From Aplysia californica (Eukaryota > Mollusca > Gastropoda > Aplysiida > Aplysiidae), in assembly GCF_000002075.1 (NCBI RefSeq), contig NW_004797297.1, forward strand, positions 1,840,346-1,904,345: DNA of 64,000 nucleotides, given 5' to 3'. The notes below the pieces were generated by a model, which saw only the letters and a program-made list of their open reading frames with translations, did no database searches and had not been told where the DNA came from. Shown piece after piece: positions 1 through 10,740 of this stretch (position 1 is the stretch's first letter; every line of letters starts with the position of its first letter). The position numbers and the translations under genes are program-made.

Positions 1-91
<91 letters not shown>
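1..91. repeat. (TCTA)n microsatellite
   Basis: About 22 uninterrupted TCTA units run from the first base of the window, so the array probably continues to the left. Confidence 0.97.
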
Positions 92-306
92 GTCTTTGTT
101 CATTTATAGGACTGTGTGTTCAGTAACCTGCAGTTGGTACGAATGAATTTCCATATATAGTGTCTGTTCTTGCAGATGGGTGGTCACTGGGGTGGGTTCT
201 TGAGAAAGTCAGGATAACACTAGCTCTAGAATCAGAATGCTGAACAGTGGCGATCAGCAATGGAGTATTTGTACAAATGTCTGAATTGGAGTAGTATTGT
301 GTACAT

Positions 307-309
<3 letters not shown>

Positions 310-373
<64 letters not shown>
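310..373. repeat. (CA)n microsatellite
   Basis: Uninterrupted CA dinucleotides of about 64 bp. The apparent poly-Cys/Val reading frames here are artefacts of the repeat. Confidence 0.97.
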
Positions 374-375
<2 letters not shown>

Positions 376-1650
376 ATATACACGTGCCGTGCGCGCTCCC
401 TCCTCTCCAACACCCGCCATCTTGGCCTAGGGTACCGGTACACATGTACTTGTTATTACATGTATCATAATTATGACAACACTAGACTATCAAACTGCTA
501 AGAAATTATGTTAATCTAGTCAAGATTTATAGAATAAGATGGTTGTAGTTGTAGATAAATAGAAGAATAGGGGCTTTAAAAAATATTTCCGTTCTGGTTC
601 TTGGATTCCTATAAATGTTGGAATTAATTATTTTTTTTCATCCTTGATTTTATGTGCGTGTATATTTCGAAAGTAGTCTGTCTGATCGCAAAAATTATAT
701 TTTGTATTATCCCCTCAGTAGTGTCGGTCATCATTTAAGTTTAAGCTTTTTTTTTTTCAGTTTTAGCTGAACGCATTTTGATATAGATTATAGGCCTGTA
801 GAGTTTTTCTTCCATTGGGAGGACGCATTTTGTTATCTGTTTGGGTTTATCTTATCAGGGTTTTCATTTCCCCCTTTTTTGAGACGTTAAATTTCTACCC
901 CAGCACATAAAGCCAAAAGTGCTACAATTGCCATGACAGGAAAAAAGAATTAAAAAATTAACGAACTCATTTAACAACGAAGTAGTAGCAGGGGAGATGA
1001 GACCATGAGACTCTGACGACTCTGATACACAGGAAGTTGTTTGGAGGTGTGCCGGAGGACGAATTCATAGACTTTACTTTTGCTTTTTAGCTGTGGTCTT
1101 AATGTTACAAGATCTATAGCTTTCTTCAATTTCAGACGAGTCTTACTCTTTATGCGGACTGTGCCCGTTTCAACGAAAGGTCATGTTGTTTGGGGTTTGA
1201 AAGGTAAGATTAATTTTATAGAAATAGAAAGGACTGGATGACTTTAAAGTTTAGGTTTAGGACAGGACTCAGCCAATAATCTTGATGACAGTATTGAGTA
1301 GATATCTATTTAGTTTTAGATCAGAAACTAAATTTTCAAAGTAGATCTAGATCTAGCTGTATGCCAAATTTATCTGTTCCATCTGAAAGGCCTAGATCTA
1401 TATCCAGTGAGCATTTTGGTACCGTTTTTTAACCTCTCAGTTAATTTTTAAGAAAATGCTAATTGTTTAAAATTTGATCAAATTTGTTAAAGTCAGTCAC
1501 TGGCTGCAACCCCATGTTTGACAGATAATAAAAGAGGGTAATTGTTTACTCTCTTGCGTTTAAATCCTGGGGAGGATTTCCGTAATGAGGGACCACTCTG
1601 AACTCTATGAATATCAATGGCCATCAAAATCAGTACGGAAGGTCTAAAAT
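374..1650. other. AT-rich intergenic stretch, no gene seen
   Basis: No long frame, no recognisable exon and no clear repeat ends were seen here. The stretch is AT-rich and contains scattered short TAGATCT words. Confidence 0.5.
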
Positions 1651-1654
1651 TTGG

Positions 1655-1823
1655 CCGGCACTATTTCTCAGAACGTTCGGGAAAATAAAGCTGGGCACTA
1701 TTTCTCCGAACGTTCGGGAAAATAAAGCTGGGCACTATTTCTCCGAACGTTCGGGAAAATAAAGCTAGGCACTATTTCTCCGAACGTTCGGGAAAATAAA
1801 GCTGGGCACTATTTCTCCGAACA
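1655..1823. repeat. 37-bp tandem array with palindromic core
   Basis: About 4.5 copies of a 37-bp unit, with starts near 1691, 1728, 1765 and 1802. Each unit carries GGCACTATTTCT followed by the palindrome CCGAACGTTCGG. Copies are nearly identical, so amplification looks recent. Related single units occur at 3210-3270 and 63766-63830. Confidence 0.9.
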
Positions 1824-2433
1824 CTCTGAAATCACATCCTTTCTCCCAAATTTCGGATATTATATAGATCTATAATTATAGTATAAGCTTACCAAAGATT
1901 GTTCGTATACAATATATGGTTCAAGCGGTCCAAAAAATGTCCGCAGTAAATATTTATATAAAGAAATGCTACAGTTCCAAACAGTTTTTCGCTACAGATA
2001 TGGCGTGTTGCCTATGAAGGGTGCTGCTCTTAAACGTAATGTGTTGTGTTCACTCGTGTGCTGTCTAGATCTAGATCTAGATCTACGGAGGGTTATTGAT
2101 AACGACACATAGAACTGGCATCTGCGTTTGTCACTGCTGCGACCAATGTACTGACACTGGCAAAGCCCCTTAATGTGTGTGATTCCATAATTTACATGTA
2201 ATATCCTGTCCTTTTTTTTTAAAATTACGCACATTTAGGGTTAAAACAGCCCATCTTCTTCGGACAGGTGGACACACGCCCTTATTTGTTAATGTTTGTT
2301 GTTGTTTATGGGCTGTTCTAATTTTGATTTCTTTCTGTTGTGAAACCTTTCTTTTTCACGTTTTTACACTCATCTAAAAATTTCTAGACTAGCTCTTGAA
2401 AATTGAAATAGATATAGACCCAAAAATTTGCTC

Positions 2434-2434
2434 C

Positions 2435-2465
<31 letters not shown>

Positions 2466-2509
2466 GCGTGTGTGTGTGTGTCTGTGTGTGGTAGTAAGTG
2501 GAGAGTGAG

Positions 2510-2571
<62 letters not shown>
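2434..2571. repeat. (GT)n microsatellite, interrupted
   Basis: Two long TG runs are separated by a short degenerate stretch around 2485-2510. Confidence 0.95.
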
Positions 2572-2575
<4 letters not shown>

Positions 2576-3209
2576 GGGCTTTATTTCAGCCTGTATTCAG
2601 TAACAGTTCAAAGTATACAAAAATAGAAACACAGGATCCATTCACTCCAGGGCTCATGAGTCGTTCGTCTCTTTCAGTTTCCCTCATTCATTCAATTCCC
2701 GTGTTCTCTCCCGCGGCTCATCCCTGTCCGCATGACTTTCTTCATACCCCACCCCCTCCCTCCAGGCACACACAAAGAAACTATCATTCTTTCCTTTGCA
2801 CCCTGCGAACCATGGACAATAATATAGGCAAAACACTGCCTGAGCTGCATTCCTTTCTTTCGTGAGCTGTGGACCAGGCCAGGGGGTCGGTGTCGTCGTC
2901 TTGTCTTGTAGTTGCTGTCGCCTGTGGATACACTCGCACATTCTTCCTTTCACCCGCTCTTTCACTCACACTGTCTCTCCGTCCACAGCTCAGCTCGTCA
3001 TACGTTCAAAAGTTGCCCACTGGTCATGTTTAGTTAGTGTGTGTACATGTGCATGATGGTGGTGGGTGTGTGGTGGGTGTTACTGAAGGTTGTCTGTAGG
3101 CGGGCTTGCCATGCGGTGTTCCTTCCCAGACCAGAGGCCAGAGGCAGAATGAAAGTTGGCGCCGAACTCTCGCAATAAATAGACAAAAAATCACGAGACC
3201 GGAAGCCGG

Positions 3210-3270
3210 AAACCGTTCGGAGAAATAAAGATCGGCACTATTTCTCCGAACGTTCGGAGAAATAGTCACT
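3210..3270. repeat. 30-bp perfect palindrome of the CCGAACGTTCGG family
   Basis: Positions 3237-3266 form a perfect 30-bp palindrome centred on CCGAACGTTCGG, next to a second partial unit at 3214-3236. It is the same motif as the 37-bp array at 1655-1823, and the two may be opposite arms of one foldback element. Confidence 0.85.
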
Positions 3271-4600
3271 TCGCTAAAATTTAGACTAAAGCCAGTATGT
3301 TACAAGACTTAGATTTAGATCTACCTACAAATGATGAAACTGCTGTGGTTTACATATTCTTAATCCCCGCTCAAAGTTTTGAATATCCAGCCAGTCGGGG
3401 AAGCATAGAGTCTTGTCTAGATCTAGGCGCGGCTGGAATTTAATGCGAGAAAGTAAACAATTGCCTATAAGAGTACCAAGTGCACTAAACGTCTCCACAT
3501 TAACAGAGTACAATCACTCTATAACGGAGCCTAATTTTTTTCAAGACTGTGAGATCATTACAAGTCAGTATTTTATGGCCTCAAACATGATGATCTGTCG
3601 TTATTTCGACAAAAACACAGAGCTTTGACACAGCTGGCGCCCCACCGGCCCCCCCGGCGAGCGAGTCGGCTTTATACTGAAGTGTCGTGCGGGGGTCACA
3701 TGTTTTCCGAGTCTGGCGGAAGGATTGATGCAAAATAATTCCAAGCTAATTACTTTCATTCTTATAGGAAATAAACTGATCTTTTAATTGACACCTTTTG
3801 TGAGCAAGTATTTTACATATTTCGTGTAAACAAAAATCTTTGAAAATTTTGACGGTCTTTTTAAAGGCTTTCTATTTAAACGCCAAAGGCCAAAAATATA
3901 CAGCGGGAAAGCCTGTTTAAAGCTCTACAGTTCACCGCCAATGAAAAGACGGTATTTAATCATCCCACGTTCCGCGAAGCATTTGAATGCACATGTGTCA
4001 ATTTTTTAACCGGCCGACCACGCATTCCGACCGCGAGGGGCTTCGCTTTCCTCGGCGATTCTCCAGCTTCTAATAATCGGACATATAAACAACTTACACC
4101 ATTGTAACAAGGAGGGGGGGGGGGCGGGGGGGGGGGGCAAGCTGATAATGACAAAAAATCACTTTTTTGACCAAAATGTGTTTCCATTAAAAAATGATAG
4201 TTCCACCATTTTTTAACAATGTGTTAAAATTAAAAGGGTTTTCATTGATTTGACTTCTAAATATTTAATTTTGAATTATTTTGAGGGTAGTGTATTTTTT
4301 TAAAAGATAATGAAAACTACTTTTTAAAGGTACTAAAATCTATTCTTGATGCACGTTTTCTCTTCCCCGCTATGTTTCACCATTGAATTCTTATCATGAC
4401 ATTGATGTCAACTGAATGTCAAATTGGAAATGAATTTTACTTGAAAAAATACATTAGAAACAATTGAATTATTATTTTTTTAAAAGTTTGTATGTGTTGT
4501 AAACTTAAAATCTAATTTTCTCAAAATTAGATCATTATACCCTACCTCGCAAAATGTGCAATATCTCAAAAACTACTTGAGATCTAAAAAAAAATTTTTA
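3270..4600. other. Intergenic stretch, no gene seen
   Basis: No gene-like frame is convincing here. A G-rich run lies near 4111-4138, and the flanks are AT-rich. Confidence 0.5.
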
Positions 4601-4765
4601 AGGCGGTGCTAGTCGCCCGATCTCGGGTGGCTAGCGTCAGGCTAGTAGACTGAATGCGGTCGAGTAGCCTGACACTACTGGCCCGTGGGGATTTCTGCGA
4701 CCTTGGGTGGCTAGCATTTTCTGCCCATCCGTAGCCGGTCACCTAGATCTAGTCTTAGTCTTATA

Positions 4766-4893
4766 CAGGGTGCCCACTATGGCTGGATCGGATCGATTGC
4801 CTGACTCGATCGCCTGAAACTGAAAACAAACAAGTTTGTTTTTGAGGCGACCGAGTCAGGCGATTGGCCGATCCTATCCGTAGTGGGCACCCT
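4766..4893. mobile_element. 128-bp foldback MITE (CAGGGTGCCCACTA ends)
   Basis: The element is almost wholly palindromic. Left arm CAGGGTGCCCACTATGG pairs with right arm TAGTGGGCACCCT, and the pairing continues inward through GCCTGACTCG/CGAGTCAGGC. A TA precedes the left end and a TA lies just after the right end, which suggests a Tc1/mariner-type MITE; the superfamily is an inference. Confidence 0.75.
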
Positions 4894-5317
4894 ATATTAA
4901 GTAGCGTAAACACGGCCTCGCAGCCTTTCGAGTGACATGAACCTATTGAGAGCACCTAGCACACCTCTGTGATTGGCCCCCAAATAGATCATATGTTTTT
5001 CCGCTATCTTTTTTTTGTTGTCTCCCGAAGTTTCCCTCGCGGGTTGACTAGTTCCCTTAGATCTATCACCCTTTATTATTAATTATTATCATTCATCGGA
5101 ATGCCGGTGACAAAGTTACTACTATCAAATAGAAATGCAGCGTCGTGATGTTATTAAAGATTGTCTAACTACTACCAAGATGTTTCAGTTGCCCAATCTC
5201 GCGTCAGAACGAGACTTGGGCACTAGATCTACCTCGTCATAGCATGTGATGGCCCGTGATACTAGTAGTAAACAAACATTCCAGCGCTGAGTTGAAAGCG
5301 AGAAATTTTGTCTGCGG

Positions 5318-5425
5318 GCAGAGAGAGAGAGGGAGGGGGGGGAGAGAGAAAGAAAGAGTGAGTGAATACGAGAAAGGGAGAGAGAGAAAGAGAGAGAGAG
5401 GGGAAAGGAAGGGGGGGGGGGGGTG
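5318..5425. repeat. GA-rich low-complexity tract
   Basis: A long purine run of GAGA and GGGG blocks. The apparent Ser/Leu/Pro-rich and Arg/Glu-rich frames on either strand come from this composition. Confidence 0.9.
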
Positions 5426-7057
5426 GTTATTTGAATTACTGATTCCTGTCATTTCTCTCTGCCTCGGTTCACAAGCTGACCCGGTGCAATACAGTTATTA
5501 TTGTACACATTATGGCCCGTCCCATCTTCATACATTATTCATGTATTATAATATTGTCAATTTTGGTCAGATCATTGAGAGTCAAACTTTCACGTTAGTA
5601 ATGTAACCAGTAACAATCTGACAAGACTATTAGATCTATCTAGATCTATGAGCCTTTCCTAAAAGTTTGTCTTTCTGAGGTACCGTTCTCTTTGTAGATG
5701 TATTCAGGAAGAAAGAGAATGAAAATCCAGTCATATTTGGTGTCAATAGATCCGGTGAATGCCCCTGATAAACTGGAAGAAAAGTTAGGTAGATGGGGGG
5801 AAGGCGTTTTAACAAAAAATAATATATAAAGAAAAAGCCACATGTATGACATGGCCTGTAATATAACTTAAGTAACGCGAACCCCCACCACACCTTATTT
5901 AGACCACACATAATAGCCGAAATAACCAAACTTGTGTATAGCATGCAGAAAATCGACCAAATTTGTTCGCCCGAAACATGCGCAGAAATCCGTGCGGGCC
6001 AGTAGCGTCAGCCTACTCAACCGAGATCGGACGACTAGCCACTCTGATTAGAAAAACACTGTGTTCAGCATTTAATTTCCTGTTAGGTACAACCCTAACT
6101 CAAAATGGTTAAAATCTGAATTTTGGTACCTTTCTTCAGGCACACGCACAAATAATAGACAGAAAACAATGGGAGACAAAAAAGACGTCATCATCATCTT
6201 CAAGCACCATTTCAGTCTCATCCACACTTGTGTAATAAGTAATCCTCTGAGTCCTCCTTTCTCTGATTCTTCTTTTCTTTCTTCTTTGCTTTGCTTTTCA
6301 TTCTCTTCTTTTATCACTACTATATTCCTCAGCCTTCTTCTTTTCTCTTCTTTCTGTCAATCTTAGCTTCACTCCTTTTTGTACCATCTCCATTGACCAT
6401 TTAATGTCTTGTTTTTTTCACTTCATATGTTTGTGGTGCCCCTTGTGAAAAAAAATGTGTCTAGAAGTCCTCTGTATTGATAGAGATGGCTTAGATTCAA
6501 ATCCAGGCTGTTAACAAAATGCAGTATAACACAGATAAGTATAACACAGATAAGTCGAACACAGAAGACTCGAAATCACGCTTCTGTCGAACTGCTTTCG
6601 GTCCCTTTTTCTTCTTCTTTATTTTTTAATGATATTCCTTGAACTACGGATCTCTCAAACTATTGAGGCCGGTCCAGACGAATTCGAGCTATTTGTGTTA
6701 TACTGTACGTTTTGTGAAATGCCATCCAGTGCTTTTCTCTATCACAGTTCCTTTCCAACTGCTCCAAGCCCATTTCAAGGGGTTCTTTCTTTCTGTTGGC
6801 TACAGTTTGCTCATTTCTAAATGCTGCCCTGCAGAAATTTAATTTGTCGACCCATTTTACATTTTTAAAAACCCAAACTCTACAGGCTCACATTCTATTT
6901 CATTCAGCACAATATATAACACAATATTAGACAAATTTTGGGAGGGAAGATGTGTGTGTGGAAATTGAAGTGAGTAATTAAAGTAAAAATGTTTACTACA
7001 ACTACAATGTTTTGGTTTCTTTGCAGGTTACTCAAGAAGTCGACTGAGTGAAACGAA

Positions 7058-7078
7058 ATGAAAGATGTGATGTGCTAA
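7058..7078 (+). promoter_or_regulatory. Possible short upstream ORF before TMEM186
   Basis: If the sequence from 7027 is transcribed as 5' UTR, ATG AAA GAT GTG ATG TGC TAA forms a six-codon upstream ORF ending about 70 nt before the TMEM186 start. A good splice acceptor (TTTGGTTTCTTTGCAG, ending at 7026) suggests that a non-coding first exon lies upstream. Confidence 0.3.
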
Positions 7079-7146
7079 TATTATTATTATACGGTTCTCT
7101 GTAGTCTCTCTCTCTCTGTACAAGTGTCAAAAGAGGCTGGAGAAAT

Positions 7147-7215
7147 ATGATCAGATTGAATTTTTTGCACAGCATCCACAGATCCTTCAGCCAGAAATGC
7201 TTGGCGGGTCACCAA
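7147..7215 (+). CDS. TMEM186: TMEM186 coding exon 1 (presequence)
   Basis: Encodes residues 1-23, the whole predicted mitochondrial targeting region. The ATG at 7147 opens the frame, and the exon ends in CAA|GTAAGC at phase 0. Confidence 0.8.
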
Positions 7216-9124
7216 GTAAGCTTGTTGTCTGTGAAATGTCGATTAGGAGTGGGGTGATAAACAATTCTATTGCTTAATTTATGCTGTAATTCACAACTAA
7301 ACTTTTCTTTTTATTAAAAAAGAAACGTATAATGCATGATATTCGTTTGGGTAATAGAGTTAGGGGGGGGGGTGTTTAAGAAACCCAGCTAGTGTTGTGC
7401 AGTGGCTAGATTCTTGCGTTTAATGCCGATTGTGCTGATTTAATGGCAGCGTAAGTATAAAAAATAATTTTTTCACTTTAGTGCAACAGAGCATGCCAAA
7501 ATATTTGGCAAGAAAAACCTGTTGTGGTTGGGGTTTTAAACTTTTTTTTGGTAAGTGTTTTACGGTGCTTGCAACTGCGTAAGGTCATATGACACATTAA
7601 GCATTTTCAGTTTGGTAGGAATTTATTTTGAATATTGCTTGGGTGGAGGCCAAAGCCTACTCTTATTCATATTTGGATCACCAAAGGATCTTTAATTAAT
7701 GTGCACAATTTGCACATGGGACCTCTGAGATTTTTTCACCCTTATCCAAGAAGGCTAATTGTTCGATCATACCAACTCTAAGATCAGGGGCGTTGCTGAA
7801 AGATAGCAGTAAGAAGGAGCCTGGAGAGTAGCAGTAGAAAGGGTCAGGAGCCCAGAGAAGGGGGGGGGGGACGCAGAAAGTGGAGATAAAAGCAGATGAC
7901 GGAACATGATTAGAGAGCAGGAAAGGGGTGAAAGGAGAACATTTTAAAGAAGAAAATTTTCCATTGCTGTCAGTGGTCAGGTTTCGAATCCGGGACTTGT
8001 TGAAGGAGAGGCGAACACCGTACCTCTGAACCACAATAGCCCCCGAAGTGATGTTTTCAGTTCGAACCCAAAAATTGCACATCTTATCAATTATGAGACA
8101 AGACATTCGTGAAAGACTTACTTTTTTTTTGCTTTTGTATGGTATTGGTATTTTACTTTGAAAATTTGATTTAGTGGGTTGCAGATTTCATGGATCTACA
8201 TTTGTTTTGTTTTTCATGAATTCATAACAAAGAAGTTGGTTCACCAAATTTTTTTTCTACTTTGAAGCATAAGAATAGATTAATAACTGCAATTGAAAAA
8301 GGATAGATGAACTTGTAAAAATATAAACTAACCTGCCACATATTAAAATTTTAAAAAATAATTACATTTTAAAAAAATGTGCACTATATGTAATCCTTTG
8401 AATACAGACTGACTCAGAGACTCATGAACAATATTTTAAAAACTATTTTGTAGACCTTCTGTCTGATAAAGAATCTTTGGTTCTGTACAGTTTTATTTTT
8501 GGACCCTCTGGATTCTGTTCAGGATGATAACTCCTGGTCTTTTTTCAGAGATGCAGTTCTGTGCTACTGCGAAATTGTTACCAGGCGCAAGCCACCCCAC
8601 AACGCTGTCTCATCACCTTGACCCGACGACAGACGTTTAAGCCCCAGTATGCACGAGACAAAGTGGAGAAAACTTATGACCTGGTATATGAAAATGCTCT
8701 GAAGCACATCCTTGGACCTTGCCGATTGCTCTCCACTGTTGCTGGACTTGCTTCAGCTGGTGGATCAGTGTACGCTCTTTTGACCTACTCCGGCATGATG
8801 GAAGGATGGGATGTGTTCGCTCTTGTCTCTGTGTTTGGAATTTCTGTGGTCAGTGTAGGAGTTTTCAATTGGATTGCCCGCTATTATCTCACAAGAATCT
8901 ATTTCAATGCTGATAAAGAACTCTTTGTTGGTGTGTACCATACTTTGCTAGGGCGTGTGAAACAGATCAAATATTCCACAGCGGATCTCAGACTTATCCA
9001 GACTCCAGAAGTCAGTGCTAAACTTCATTTAAAGAGCAATGTCATCATTAAAGATAGAACATTTCACTTGAAGGGATCTGATTTCTTGTTGCCAAAATAC
9101 TACAACATGCATTTACAATTGTGA
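7147..9124 (+). CDS. TMEM186: TMEM186-like mitochondrial complex I assembly protein
   Basis: Two coding exons, 7147-7215 and 8549-9124, join in phase 0 (donor CAA|GTAAGC, acceptor TTTTTTCAG|AGATGC) to give 214 residues; human TMEM186 is 213. The N-terminus (MIRLNFLHSIHRSFSQKC) is basic, Ser-rich and amphipathic, as expected for a mitochondrial presequence. Two hydrophobic segments lie at about residues 83-104 and 113-131, separated by a short loop. After them come RIYFNADKELFVGVYH and STADLRLIQTPE, which align with human ILYLNESG and MADVIPLTET. TMEM70, TMEM186 and TMEM223 share this hairpin fold; spacing and length favour TMEM186. In mammals TMEM186 belongs to the MCIA complex, which helps assemble the ND3 module of complex I. 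A six-codon uORF may lie in the leader. The gene converges on CEP72, about 6.9 kb downstream. TMEM70 is the main alternative. Confidence 0.82.
7541..8044 (-). mobile_element. tRNA-derived SINE, full length, about 0.5 kb
   Basis: Read on the minus strand, the element starts with a tRNA-like head (GTGGTTCAGAGG as A box, GGATTCGAAACC as B box). It continues through a central block containing AAGATCCTTTGGTGATCC and ends with the shared tail TCATATGACCTTACGCAGTT and an A-rich tract. It lies in the TMEM186 intron. Copies of the same family are at 35831-36325 and 41438-41962. Confidence 0.85.
8549..9124 (+). CDS. TMEM186: TMEM186 coding exon 2 (membrane hairpin and C-terminal domain)
   Basis: Begins after a pyrimidine-rich acceptor and encodes residues 24-214. 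It contains both membrane segments and the matrix-side C-terminal domain, and ends with TGA. A start inside this exon (GTG at 8561) is unlikely because exon 1 supplies an in-frame ATG with a presequence. Confidence 0.85.
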   Translation, partial: RCSSVLLRNCYQAQATPQRCLITLTRRQTFKPQYARDKVEKTYDLVYENALKHILGPCRLLSTVAGLASAGGSVYALLTYSGMMEGWDVFALVSVFGISVVSVGVFNWIARYYLTRIYFNADKELFVGVYHTLLGRVKQIKYSTADLRLIQTPEVSAKLHLKSNVIIKDRTFHLKGSDFLLPKYYNMHLQL

Positions 9125-9287
9125 CTGCATTCAGTTTTTATCTGTAGATCAAGGTCTGACAAGTGCCATGGATAGATTGTTATCATCACCTGGAGCTCAT
9201 GTTCATGTTTGTTAACTGTACAGGTACACTCATTGGATTCATGTATTTCTGCTGAGTCTTTCTAAACAGCGGCCTTGTTAACACTTT

Positions 9288-9293
9288 ATTAAA
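9288..9293 (+). terminator. Likely polyadenylation signal of TMEM186
   Basis: ATTAAA lies about 165 bp after the stop codon. It is the first canonical or near-canonical signal I see downstream on this strand. Confidence 0.45.
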
Positions 9294-9770
9294 TTGGTTT
9301 CCTAGATCTTTTTGTTTTTTCTTGCTTTGATGTTATTTAAGAAAAATTGTTAACAACATGCACACTGAAACACAGGATATGTAGTAAGCCTATTGTGGAC
9401 TGCAAGATTTGCTATATAGGTTATAATAGTTATTGTTCCACACAGTCTGAGCTCTAAGAGTAAGAGGAATGTAATTGACCATCCAGTTGTCAAATTTTGG
9501 GCGAGCATTATGCACGTCAAAGAGACATTTGGTAGTTGAGAGAAAAAAAGCAGACTCCTGAAAGTTCACTGCTCCATAAAAATTTGTTAATATCTGCTCA
9601 ATATAGATTTTGGTCCTTATTTAATTGCCATATTAGTGATCTCATTTATATTAGACCCATCATTGACTGTGACTGTGAAATGTGAGTAAGTACATTACAT
9701 TTCAACATTAAGATAAAACAAAAGAGAATATGAACAACAGTGATTAGATCTATTTGTTAGTATCTCATTA

Positions 9771-10205
9771 CAGTAGGACATGGCTATAGCGGGACTTTTA
9801 TTTCCAGAAGAAAAATCCAAGTTCCCACTATAGGAATGCAAAGGGGAATTATGGTACCGAAAAATCACACACTACACGCTCTTTTCTTCTTTTATTGTCT
9901 TTTTGGCCTAGACATATTTTGAGTGGCTCATGTAACGCGTCTCTCCGCACCATCTCCCTTTGCCACCTGCCCCACCTAACTCATCACTGGACTGGCCAAT
10001 CAGTATCACAACTCCACACTGCTGACTCAACTCATACTGACTGCCTTTCCCCCAGCTAAAGCTTGCTTGATCTCCCCCGCTGTATCCAAGTTCGGGCCTT
10101 TCCTTGCCCCGTTGAGAACAGTTAATTGAGTTTACATAGAAAAAAAAGGGGGGGATTCCGGTAACATCCCACTGCGGCAGGTGCCACTGTCGTCATGTTC
10201 TACTG
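9771..10205. mobile_element. Pogo-like MITE, 435 bp
   Basis: Left terminus CAGTAGGACATGGCTATAGC and right terminus (reverse complement) CAGTAGAACATGACGACAGT, flanked on both sides by TA (9769-9770 and 10206-10207). The TA target and CAG start fit the pogo/Tigger branch of Tc1/mariner. There is no transposase frame. Confidence 0.8.
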
Positions 10206-10559
10206 TACTTATTTAATTCATTTTTATTTTCTAGCTTTTGTCACCTATTCTAGCTCCCTGGGGCTGTCCTGGGAGGGGGATGGGGTTAGACATCTTACTC
10301 CTTTCTCACTCTCCTCAATTTTTAAAGATATTTGTCACCCCCCGGGGCAGTGCCACTGACTGTAGTGTCTTTAGGCCTTTCCTGAATAGGGACATTTCTC
10401 GTTCAAGCACAGTAGAAAGAATTGTAAATGGGCTGATTCCTGTCACGCTCATAACTGTGCCTGATCTACAACAGGGAACTGCTGCTTTTTCTTTCCTAAT
10501 CCTTACTTTTGTCATTTTTCCTCTACTTCTTTTGTATGTTTGTCACTCTCTTGTGACTT

Positions 10560-10740
10560 GCTATTTTTGGGGTGCCTTGATAGTCGAAGCAGACCTTGTG
10601 CTGTTGAAGCTAGAGAGGTGAGCAAAATAAGTCAGATTCCCTGTAAAGTTTAGACTTCTCTGTTGACACCCACCCCTTGGCGCTCATATGACCTTATGCA
10701 GTTACGAGTGCCGTAAAACCCTCTACTATAAAAAAAAAAG
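10560..10740 (+). mobile_element. 3' end of a LINE/SINE-type repeat with the shared gastropod tail
   Basis: Ends with GGCGCTCATATGACCTTATG, then CAGTTACGAGTGCCGTAAAA and an A-run. The 150 bp before it (ACCTTGTGCTGTTGAAGCTA...) matches the inverted copy at 53865-53995. Part of the region upstream to about 10240 may belong to the same copy. Confidence 0.6.

Larger units (their letters stand above)
4603..6043. mobile_element. Inverted-repeat DNA element, about 1.4 kb
   Basis: The left end (GCTAGTCGCCCGATCTCGG near 4608) matches the reverse complement of the right end (GGCTAGTCGTCCGATCTCGG, 6020-6039). The two arms stay alignable inward to the shared block ACTACTGGCCCG...GGATTTCTGCG (left about 4674-4700, right about 5983-6006). 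The left arm contains its own hairpin (GTCAGGCTA paired with TAGCCTGAC). I see no transposase frame, so this is a non-autonomous element of unknown superfamily. A smaller hairpin MITE is nested at 4766-4893. Confidence 0.65.

Noticed and set aside
120-445. Minus-strand frames with long (CV)n or poly-Cys stretches
   Set aside because: They are translations of the CA microsatellite; the flanks show no gene structure.
2512-2865. Plus-strand 117-codon frame starting in poly(CV)
   Set aside because: The start lies inside the GT microsatellite and the remainder has no recognisable domain.
7696-8106. 136-codon minus-strand frame
   Set aside because: It lies almost wholly within a tRNA-derived SINE in the TMEM186 intron.
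8719-8913. Second plus-strand frame overlapping TMEM186
   Set aside because: It is a shadow frame of exon 2; only the longer frame has the family motifs.
10238-10621. 127-codon plus-strand frame
   Set aside because: It is embedded in shared-tail repeat sequence and has no known domain.
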